Shown: in pieces, positions 14,999-21,029 of the stretch | Position numbering within the stretch: position 1 is the first letter of the stretch | Layout of the letters: the number at the start of each line of letters is the position of its first letter | NCBI GenBank assembly: GCA_044432975.1 | Contig: JAWXUC010000001.1 | Location: forward strand, 278,353 to 342,352 | Length of the DNA: 64,000 bases | DNA from: JAWXUC01 sp044432975 | GTDB lineage: Bacteria; Pseudomonadota; Alphaproteobacteria; RF32; CAG-239 | Direction of reading: 5' to 3' | The notes under the pieces: model-generated | Told to the model about the DNA's origin: nothing | The model's database searches: none | The model's input: the letters and a program-made list of their open reading frames with translations, nothing else | Program-made: the position numbers and the translations under genes

Positions 14999-16912
14999 AT
15001 GGCATTTACAGTAGACACATTAACAGCAGTAAATAGATTAAATAAAAAGGTTCATTTTTTGCAACCCTTATTTGAAGCAATATCAAATTCTTTAGAAGCT
15101 GGTGCAACAGAAATTTCTGTTAATTTAGAAGCAAATGAAAAAATATTAGTTGATATTCCAAAAAAAATAACAGGTTTCTCAATTACAGATAATGGCGAAG
15201 GATTTACAGTTGAAAATCAAGAATCGTTTAAGACGTTGTGGACTACTCATAAATTGGATATTGGTTGTAAGGGCGTTGGGCGTTTAACATGGCTTCGTGT
15301 TTTTCAAAAGGCAACTATTACAAGTTATCTTAACAACTCTGTTGTTTCTATTATTTTTGATAAATCATTTGATCCTAAGAAGCATATAACAAAAAATAAT
15401 TGTGAGAAAACTACAGCAACAAAAACAACTATTCATTTTGAGAATATTACGGATAAATATTATAATGAAACAGTAGACCATAGAGTTGAAGCTAATCTTG
15501 AAAAAATTTATGATATTGTTGAAAAGCATTTATTAGTTAAATTATCATTGTTGAAGAAAGAGGGAAAAAGCTTTTCTATCACACTTTGTCTTGATGGTGA
15601 TAGTTTTGAAATAACTAATAATACAATACCAGAATTATTAGAAAAAGACTTTAAGATAATTGATTCTAATAAAAATGAACATTTATTTAAGCTATATTAT
15701 AACTTTTTTAATAATGCTAAAAAACAAAAGTATCTTTATTATTGTGCTAATAATAGAATTGTTAATGAATTTCAAGATAGTGTTTCTCCAGCTAGTTTGC
15801 CAAATAATGATTCGGTAATTATGCTTTTAACATCTGAATATCTTGATGAAAGAGTAAATGATGAAAGAAATGAATTTACATTATCATTATCTAATAATAA
15901 TCCTACATTAAGTGATCCAATTCCTTTTCCTAAAATAACCTCTTTTTTAAAAATAGCGGTTCAAGAATTGATTTTAAATGAATATCCAATCGTTTCAGAG
16001 AATAACTTGGAAATTATAACCAAGGCAATAGATAAAGCTCCATATCTGGCAAAATATATAAGAGAAGATGAAGAAATAATCAAAACGGAAAAAGCAGTTA
16101 TTGAAAATGCAAAGAAAAAATATGAAACAGAAAAAGAAACTATAAAAAACAAATTTTCCTCAATGCTCAAAAAAAATTATGTTGATGATAAAATTTTTTA
16201 TCAAGCCATTACATCTATTCGGGATATTGCAGCAAGAGAGCTTGGAGAATATATACATTATAGACAACAAATAATAGAGGGTTTAAAAAAGCTTTCCAAT
16301 AAAAATGAAGAAATAGAAAAACTTGTCCATAATCTTTTTATGAATATGAAATCGGAAAGCATAAATGAAGATATTTCAATGCTTAATGTATATGATAGTA
16401 ATTTATGGCTTTTAGATGATAAATTTTTATCATATACATACGCAGCTAGCGATAAAAAAATAAATAGTATTTTAAAACAGCATAATTTAGATATAGATAA
16501 AAACAATGGTAGTAAAGCACCAGATTTAGCCGTATTTTATTCAAATAAAGAAAATACAACAGATTTAACTTGTGTTTTAGTTGAAATAAAGCCTTTTGGA
16601 ATATCTGCAGATAAAAAATATGCTGGATTAAGACAGGTAAGAAAATATGTAAATATTTTTTATGAAAACAATAAAAATATAAAATCTTTTTGGGCTTATT
16701 TAATTACAAAAATAGATGATGAGTTTAAGGACGAACTTAATCGTGATGGCTTTAAGCCTTTATTTTCAACGGCTAATGGACATAAAATTTTTATTAAATA
16801 TTTTCCTGATGAAACTCCTCCAATATATTTAGAAGTAATTTGTGTTGACGCCATAATTCAAGATGCAGAAGCTAGAAATAAATCTTTTTTAGATATATTA
16901 AAACAGTCTTAA
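14999..16912 (+). CDS. GHKL ATPase fused to PD-(D/E)XK nuclease (candidate defence gene)
   Basis: 637 residues from ATG 14999, which has AAGGAG at correct spacing. The TTG at 14927 has no ribosome site. The N-terminus is a GHKL (Hsp90/MutL/MORC-type) ATPase: N-box EAISNSLEAGA (Asn30), G1 DNGEGF (64-69), G2 GCKGVGR (89-95). A transducer-like and helical middle follows, with a Lys/Glu-rich coiled coil near 385-420. The C-terminus has the nuclease signature PDLAVF (Asp509), VEIKP (Glu529, Lys531) and QVRKY (Gln546, Tyr550). No closely named family was recognised. The gene is visibly more AT-rich than the phage genes around it and has its own leader after a terminator, so it looks like recently acquired prophage cargo. 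An anti-phage role is inferred. Confidence 0.8.
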   Translation: MAFTVDTLTAVNRLNKKVHFLQPLFEAISNSLEAGATEISVNLEANEKILVDIPKKITGFSITDNGEGFTVENQESFKTLWTTHKLDIGCKGVGRLTWLRVFQKATITSYLNNSVVSIIFDKSFDPKKHITKNNCEKTTATKTTIHFENITDKYYNETVDHRVEANLEKIYDIVEKHLLVKLSLLKKEGKSFSITLCLDGDSFEITNNTIPELLEKDFKIIDSNKNEHLFKLYYNFFNNAKKQKYLYYCANNRIVNEFQDSVSPASLPNNDSVIMLLTSEYLDERVNDERNEFTLSLSNNNPTLSDPIPFPKITSFLKIAVQELILNEYPIVSENNLEIITKAIDKAPYLAKYIREDEEIIKTEKAVIENAKKKYETEKETIKNKFSSMLKKNYVDDKIFYQAITSIRDIAARELGEYIHYRQQIIEGLKKLSNKNEEIEKLVHNLFMNMKSESINEDISMLNVYDSNLWLLDDKFLSYTYAASDKKINSILKQHNLDIDKNNGSKAPDLAVFYSNKENTTDLTCVLVEIKPFGISADKKYAGLRQVRKYVNIFYENNKNIKSFWAYLITKIDDEFKDELNRDGFKPLFSTANGHKIFIKYFPDETPPIYLEVICVDAIIQDAEARNKSFLDILKQS

Positions 16913-17001
16913 TACAAATTAGCAAACAATCCTCTGGACATTGATTTTTTTATCCCGTAAATGACACAATGCTTATTTTTTAATAAAAATTGAGGTTAGA
17001 T

Positions 17002-17799
17002 ATGGGATTACAGACGAAGCAATTATCATTTGATGATATTTTTAACACTCCACCAATTGAGGCTAAACAGCCAATCATTGAACAAAAGGCACCAAAAACA
17101 AAAAAGCAAAAAGAGATAACCGAAGACGGCTTAATCAAGAAATTTGAAGAAATATCACGATTAAGCCGTTTTCCTATACACACAGTTTTTGAAGACTTTT
17201 GCAAAATCGGGGCAATTTCTTTTCACAACGCTTATCAAAACTTGCCTGCGATGAAATACTATAAAGAACAATATGACACGCTAGAAGCCGAATATCTGCG
17301 TTTAACAAAGAAATATGGGCAAGAGCAGACGCATTTATTAGCAGAGGGATTATCTATGCTGGCGATTCTTATGTATAGCAGTCCCCGAGATTATTTAGGC
17401 AGGGTATTTCATAGGCTAAACCTCAATAAACATTATCACGGGCAATTTTTTACGCCCGACCATATTTGCCAACTCATGGCAGAAATGACCTTATCGCCAA
17501 ATTTTGATGAAGAACTAAAAAGAAAAGGTTATTTTAGCATTGCAGAGCCAACCTGTGGCTCGGGGGCTATGCTAATAGGGGCTTACAAAGTCCTGCAAGA
17601 CAGAAATATAGCAAATATCGGCGACATTTTATATATAGAAGCGACCGACTTAGATCCTTTATGCGTTGATATGGCTTTCCTACAATTAAGCATATTAGGG
17701 CTAAAAGCTCGTGTTATGCACGGCAATACGTTTTCCCAAGAGATTTTCCACACATACCACACCCCCGAATTGCAATTAGTCAATCCCGAGTGTAGATAA
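17002..17799 (+). CDS. N6-adenine DNA methylase-like protein without motif IV
   Basis: 265 residues from ATG 17002 (GAGG upstream). An N-terminal helical segment is followed by GQFFTPDHICQLM (the motif X region of N6-Mtases) and the SAM-binding motif I in AEPTCGSGAMLIGAYK. The next strand with its acidic residue is EATDLDPLCVDMAFLQLSIL. The (N/D)PP(Y/F) catalytic motif that should follow is absent and the chain stops at VNPECR. Either the gene is cut at its 3' end by prophage rearrangement, or it belongs to the phage-borne methylase family that lacks this motif. It is the last gene before tRNA-Lys. Confidence 0.72.
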   Translation: MGLQTKQLSFDDIFNTPPIEAKQPIIEQKAPKTKKQKEITEDGLIKKFEEISRLSRFPIHTVFEDFCKIGAISFHNAYQNLPAMKYYKEQYDTLEAEYLRLTKKYGQEQTHLLAEGLSMLAILMYSSPRDYLGRVFHRLNLNKHYHGQFFTPDHICQLMAEMTLSPNFDEELKRKGYFSIAEPTCGSGAMLIGAYKVLQDRNIANIGDILYIEATDLDPLCVDMAFLQLSILGLKARVMHGNTFSQEIFHTYHTPELQLVNPECR

Positions 17800-17857
17800 T
17801 GAAATTATAAAATTAAGTGTCTTTCTGATATTTATTGAAGATATTTTTCATATTGAC

Positions 17858-17886
17858 TTGACAATGATTTTGCTTTTCTATATATT
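17858..17886 (+). promoter_or_regulatory. Promoter of tRNA-Lys
   Basis: TTGACA (17858-17863) and TATATT (17881-17886) with 17 bp between them, a near-consensus sigma70 promoter. The tRNA begins 14 bp after the -10 box. Confidence 0.85.
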
Positions 17887-17899
17887 TATTTACTGTTAT

Positions 17900-17976
17900 G
17901 GGTGCTTAGCTCAGTTGGCTAGAGCAATTGACTCTTAATCAATGGGTCGAGGGTTCGAATCCCTCAGCGCCTACCA
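17900..17976 (+). tRNA. tRNA-Lys (CTT anticodon)
   Basis: Full cloverleaf: GGGTGCT acceptor strand pairs with AGCGCCT (two G-U pairs), D-arm AGCTCAGTTGGCTAGAGC, anticodon loop CTCTTAA giving anticodon CTT, T-arm with GGTTCGAATCC, and an encoded CCA at 17974-17976. It has its own promoter upstream and a terminator downstream, so it is an independent unit. It shares its 5' half with the severed minus-strand copy at 19625-19664. Confidence 0.95.
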
Positions 17977-17980
17977 CTCT

Positions 17981-18015
17981 AAGTCGTTGAAATTGCAGGA
18001 TTTTAGCGACTTTTT
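17981..18015 (+). terminator. Terminator of tRNA-Lys
   Basis: AAGTCGTTGAAAT (17981-17993) pairs with ATTTTAGCGACTT (18000-18012) using G-U pairs, loop TGCAGG, followed by TTTTT. Confidence 0.8.
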
Positions 18016-18160
18016 CATTACCTAAATTGCAACCCCAAAAATCATCAAAAACACCCCAAATTTAAAACTTTTTCGGAAAATTTCCGAGGATTTTTCCCTC
18101 CTCAAGAATCGCTATATTGAAGCTTTGAAAAATAAATATCAAAGCTCTATAAATACAAAA

Positions 18161-18191
18161 AAGCATTAGAAATAAATCTAATGCTTTTTTT
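18161..18191. terminator. Bidirectional terminator
   Basis: A perfect 10-bp stem AAGCATTAGA/TCTAATGCTT with a six-base loop, T-rich on the plus side and A-rich before the stem, so it works in both directions. It closes the minus-strand gene at 18207. A second hairpin, AGCTTTGA/TCAAAGCT, lies just left of it (18121-18146). Confidence 0.85.
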
Positions 18192-18206
18192 GTTTGTTAG
18201 CAAAGG

Positions 18207-18629
18207 TTAAATTAGTTGATGGCAAGCTATCATGATTATTAAAACTACAAAATAGCAATAAGAAAACACGGGGTGTTTTTTGCCATTAACAACAGATGAG
18301 AGCATCTTTCTTTCAAATGTAAATACTCCATGAAAGTGAAGTGCTAATAATAGCCATATTGATAAACCCAAGCAAAGAGCTATAATCCACGCTATTTGTC
18401 CCAAAGAGAGCCAAAAAAGTATACTTGGAGTATCTTCGTCAAACCCACTTAACAATGAAATAATAATGCAAATTGCATAAGCCGAAACCATTGTTGTTAA
18501 GTAAAGCAGATTTTCAACGTCAAAAAACTTTATAATTAAAAAAGCTTGAATTGACAATATCGCAGTAACAATTAATGTCTGTTTAATAGGCTTTTTATAG
18601 CACTCAAAGAATTCTTTTAGATTTTCCAT
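18207..18629 (-). CDS. Four-span membrane protein, unknown
   Basis: 140 residues with four hydrophobic segments: about 18-36 (TLIVTAILSIQAFLIIKFF), 41-62, 69-97 and 121-138, joined by short loops. There is no recognisable domain. Like its neighbours, it has no Shine-Dalgarno sequence. Its leader contains TAATCATTAAAA shortly before the ATG, the same element seen before the gene at 19269. It may have arrived as part of the same small accessory cluster. Confidence 0.6.
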   Translation of the reverse strand: MENLKEFFECYKKPIKQTLIVTAILSIQAFLIIKFFDVENLLYLTTMVSAYAICIIISLLSGFDEDTPSILFWLSLGQIAWIIALCLGLSIWLLLALHFHGVFTFERKMLSSVVNGKKHPVFSYCYFVVLIIMIACHQLI

Positions 18630-18663
18630 AATATATAGTTTTAATGATTACGTTTCTTTATTA

Positions 18664-18996
18664 TTAAACGTCATACTGCCTTTGTATAATCCATTTTGAT
18701 CTCTCATAAAAATTACGAATATTATTATGCCAACGATATATGAAAGAGAACTCATTAACTGTAGAACATCCGTTATTTTTTGCAAATTGAATTATAAAGT
18801 CTTCTCCATATTCTCCAACCCATGTTTGAAAACCAGAAAGTAAATACTGATCTAAAAATATGAAATATATGCGATCTATATTTTTTTCAGATGCAATAAA
18901 ATCATTACTTTCTTGTTTAAACTTTACTATTAAAGCTTCTATTTTAACGTAATAGTCAAGGTCAACTCCTATTAGAGCTAATACTTCTTTATTCAT
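18664..18996 (-). CDS. Small hypothetical protein
   Basis: 110 residues, acidic N-terminal half (VDLDYYVKIEALIVKFKQES), then a Trp/Tyr-rich part (WVGEYGEDFIIQFAK, IYRWHNNIRNFYERSKW). No family recognised. The leader TAACTTTTAAATTAGATTATT lacks a ribosome site, like the genes on either side. It is 34 bp from the membrane protein downstream. It reads as an accessory gene of unknown role. Confidence 0.55.
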   Translation of the reverse strand: MNKEVLALIGVDLDYYVKIEALIVKFKQESNDFIASEKNIDRIYFIFLDQYLLSGFQTWVGEYGEDFIIQFAKNNGCSTVNEFSFIYRWHNNIRNFYERSKWIIQRQYDV

Positions 18997-19014
18997 AATA
19001 ATCTAATTTAAAAG

Positions 19015-19269
19015 TTAATACTCATTTGCTTTTTGTAAGAAAGCTGTTTTATTTTTCAAACAATTTTCATACATATAGTCTGCAACTATTACAGTTCCCT
19101 CATAAGGAGCTAAAATCACAGTGCCATAAGGCAATAACATTACGGCTTTAGTTTCTTTATACCTTTTATTAAAAACACCTATGTTCGTTGTACATAAATC
19201 ACTAAATGGGGCAATTCGTTTATAAGCACGTTTGCTTTCACCATTTATTATGTTTTTATACTCTTTCAT
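19015..19269 (-). CDS. Small hypothetical protein
   Basis: 84 residues: a basic N-terminus (MKEYKNIINGESKRAYKRIA), then a segment with two hydrophobic strands (AVMLLPYGTVILAPYEGTVIV) and a closing NEY. No family recognised. The leader TAATCATTAAAATTATATT before ATG is nearly identical to that of the gene at 18629. It is the last of three minus-strand genes between the tRNA and the severed tRNA. Confidence 0.5.
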   Translation of the reverse strand: MKEYKNIINGESKRAYKRIAPFSDLCTTNIGVFNKRYKETKAVMLLPYGTVILAPYEGTVIVADYMYENCLKNKTAFLQKANEY

Positions 19270-19624
19270 AATATAATTTTAATGATTAATATTCATTTTA
19301 TTTGCACTATTAAAGGTGTTAGATTGTGCTAACTTTCTTTCCATAATAGTATATTCATAATTTTTTAATTGATTCTTTAATAGCATAGAAGAATTAAAAA
19401 GTAAATATAAAATTTGTTTATAGGTATTCAAGGCGATTATGATAAGATGTAAAAATACAATAGCAACTTAAAAATTTTCCGAGTTTTTTTCGAAAAAATT
19501 TCAAATCTGAATACTAATCAGGACTACTTAAAACACTTTTTGCAATTTTGGGATTGGGGTTAAGGTGGCGGATTGCCTAACTTCTGGCAACTTGTGGCAA
19601 CTCCTTGTATTTAGATTGGTTGCC
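19270..19624. other. Gene-free stretch with repeated TGGCAACT boxes
   Basis: No convincing reading frame. It contains TAATCTGAATACTAATCAG-like AT-rich sequence and, near its right end, two direct TGGCAACT boxes 10 bp apart (19585-19592, 19595-19602) and an inverted copy (19618-19625) that abuts the severed tRNA. Spacing of one helical turn suggests a recombinase or regulator binding region, so this is probably the remains of an attachment site. Confidence 0.45.
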
Positions 19625-19664
19625 ATTAAGAGTCAGTTGCTCTAGCCAACTGAGCTATACACCC
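19625..19664 (-). pseudogene. Severed 5' half of a tRNA-Lys
   Basis: Read on the minus strand the 40 bases match the tRNA-Lys at 17900 up to the anticodon loop (acceptor, D-arm, then GACTCTTAAT), with differences such as GGGTGTAT versus GGGTGCTT. Homology stops immediately after the anticodon loop and is replaced by GGCAACC. Its own promoter is intact upstream. This is the footprint expected when a tyrosine recombinase integrates at the anticodon arm of a tRNA gene. Confidence 0.8.
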
Positions 19665-19678
19665 ACGAGTCAAAAAAG

Positions 19679-19706
19679 AGTATAATCATACAAAAATAAA
19701 ATACAA
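19679..19706 (-). promoter_or_regulatory. Orphan tRNA promoter
   Basis: On the minus strand TTGTAT (19706-19701) and TATACT (19684-19679) are 16 bp apart and 14 bp ahead of the severed tRNA start. The promoter now drives a tRNA fragment. Confidence 0.65.
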
Positions 19707-19723
19707 GAACTTTTTATATAAAA

Positions 19724-19751
19724 AAAGTTGTGGTATAAAAACCACAACTTT
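19724..19751 (-). terminator. Terminator of the gene at 19753
   Basis: An 11-bp perfect stem AAAGTTGTGGT/ACCACAACTTT with a six-base loop. On the minus strand it is followed by a T-run. It lies directly behind the stop of the 113-residue gene. Confidence 0.85.
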
Positions 19752-19752
19752 A

Positions 19753-20094
19753 TTAATAACGAACCAAAAGTTTAGCTTCTTTTGGCGGCGCAATAATATA
19801 ACCACCATAAACAAGCAAAACTTTAGGATATTTACCAGAAAATATTTCATGATCATAAGGCACAAAACTAGGATGCCTTATAATATCTTGATAAAGATGA
19901 ACAATCCCAACCAAATAATATGGCGAAACCATTTTACCTTTATGCATAATATAACTTCCAACAATTTCTTTATCATTCAAAACTTTTCTATAAGCCCAAA
20001 TATTAGCCTCATCGAAAGTCTTAAATTTAATTTCAACAAATGTTAACTTCTTATTTATAATATAAACAAGATTTACAATATACTTCTTATTCAT
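19753..20094 (-). CDS. Small hypothetical protein
   Basis: 113 residues: alternating beta/hydrophobic segments (YIVNLVYIINKKLTFVEIKF, FDEANIWAYRKVL, YYLVGIVHLYQDI) and a closing strand (VLLVYGGYIIAPP). No named family. It is the third gene of a minus-strand row with the MazG-like gene and the gene at 20479. The start follows a taa-ATT-ATG junction with no ribosome site. Confidence 0.55.
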   Translation of the reverse strand: MNKKYIVNLVYIINKKLTFVEIKFKTFDEANIWAYRKVLNDKEIVGSYIMHKGKMVSPYYLVGIVHLYQDIIRHPSFVPYDHEIFSGKYPKVLLVYGGYIIAPPKEAKLLVRY

Positions 20095-20097
20095 AAA

Positions 20098-20460
20098 TTA
20101 ATTATTTGAAAATTTGTGAGCTGCAATATACTGCTGTTTATTATCAACCCAAACCCAATAATCTTCAGCCGAACGCTGACGATTAACATTCATTTTTCTT
20201 TGTACTGCTTTTACAAAATCAGACATTACAAAATTTCTAGCAATCTCTTCATAAAGAGGAAGCATTTTTGCATTAACATCAAATCTCAATAGACCGCACC
20301 ATGCAATAAAAACATCTGCAAGCTCTTCTATCTGATTCAAATAATTATCTGCTTCCTTATATTCAGCAAATTCTGCACAAACTCTCCTAGCTTGAGATAT
20401 CAACTCTGCACGAGGAAATGTCTCTTTATGCCATTCCATAATTGTTTTAATATTTTCCAT
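20098..20460 (-). CDS. MazG-like nucleotide pyrophosphohydrolase
   Basis: 120 residues. The all-alpha NTP-PPase (MazG/dUTPase-like) metal-binding pattern is visible as ExxE (EFAEYKEAD) followed by ExxD in EELADVFIAWCGLL. The N-terminus MEWHKETFPRAELISQARRV is also typical. Such enzymes hydrolyse NTPs or dNTPs and are often borne by phages and mobile islands. It sits in the accessory row of small genes without Shine-Dalgarno leaders. Confidence 0.72.
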   Translation of the reverse strand: MENIKTIMEWHKETFPRAELISQARRVCAEFAEYKEADNYLNQIEELADVFIAWCGLLRFDVNAKMLPLYEEIARNFVMSDFVKAVQRKMNVNRQRSAEDYWVWVDNKQQYIAAHKFSNN

Positions 20461-20478
20461 TTTTTTATAATTAAAAGA

Positions 20479-20883
20479 TTAATACTCAATAACTTCCATA
20501 TCCTCTTCAAAAGGAATGTAATTTTCAGTTCGACATTTTATCACCATTTTCAAAGATGATTTTCCAATAAGTTTTCTTAATTCTTTATCATCTCTTGCAT
20601 CTGATAATCGAAGCAACTCTCCAATAAACACTCTCTTGTTAACAATTTGATGAACGCTCGCATGCTCTTTGCCACCTCTAACCGTAACATTTTGCTCTGT
20701 AAAATAATAACCATAAATAGTTTTATCTATCTTAATAAGTCGTTTTACAGTCCGTCTTCCGCTCTTTAAATTAGAAACAACTTGAGTATCTTTAACATAT
20801 TTTTTTTCACCAACTTTAGTTTTGCTATCGCGACAATAAAGCAAGTGCAAAGTTACCTTCACATTTTTCTTAGATCTTTCCAT
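20479..20883 (-). CDS. Small hypothetical protein
   Basis: 134 residues from ATG 20883. The frame continues to an ATG at 20937, but the sequence there (MCYFGF...) is not convincing as a start. The N-terminus is basic (ERSKKNVKVTLHLL), the middle carries GRRTVKRLIKIDKTIYGYYF, and the end is acidic (FEEDMEVIEY). No family recognised. It heads the MazG-like row. Leader CAATTAAATAAAATTTAT lacks a ribosome site. Confidence 0.55.
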   Translation of the reverse strand: MERSKKNVKVTLHLLYCRDSKTKVGEKKYVKDTQVVSNLKSGRRTVKRLIKIDKTIYGYYFTEQNVTVRGGKEHASVHQIVNKRVFIGELLRLSDARDDKELRKLIGKSSLKMVIKCRTENYIPFEEDMEVIEY

Positions 20884-20979
20884 ATAAATTTTATTTAATT
20901 GATTTGTAATTTTTAAGTTAAACCCAAAATAGCACATTAATATTTTTTGTCAATATTTTACATAAAAAAATCTAAAAAT

Positions 20980-21004
20980 AAGGCGAGAGAAAATCCCTCG
21001 CCTT
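20980..21004 (-). terminator. Terminator of ppdK
   Basis: AAGGCGAG (20980-20987) pairs with CTCGCCTT (20997-21004). On the minus strand the stem is followed by TATTTTTAG. It lies 25 bp behind the ppdK stop. Confidence 0.8.
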
Positions 21005-21029
21005 ACATTTGCTATCTATTTAATATAGA

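Larger units (their letters stand above)
1..17799 (+). mobile_element. P2/Mu-like prophage, late-gene half
   Basis: An unbroken plus-strand run of phage morphogenesis, lysis and cargo genes: capsid end, head-tail joining, baseplate, fibre, sheath, tube, E/E', tape measure, U, X, D, lysis genes, metK-like, ATPase-nuclease and methylase. The order V-W-J-I-H-(adhesin)-FI-FII-E/E'-T-U-X-D is that of P2-type contractile tails, while the capsid and tail-terminator side looks Mu-like. No integrase, repressor, terminase or replication gene lies in the window, so the left end is outside it. The right boundary is placed at the methylase stop because a self-contained tRNA unit with its own promoter starts about 60 bp further on. 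The exact attachment site was not found. Confidence 0.88.
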
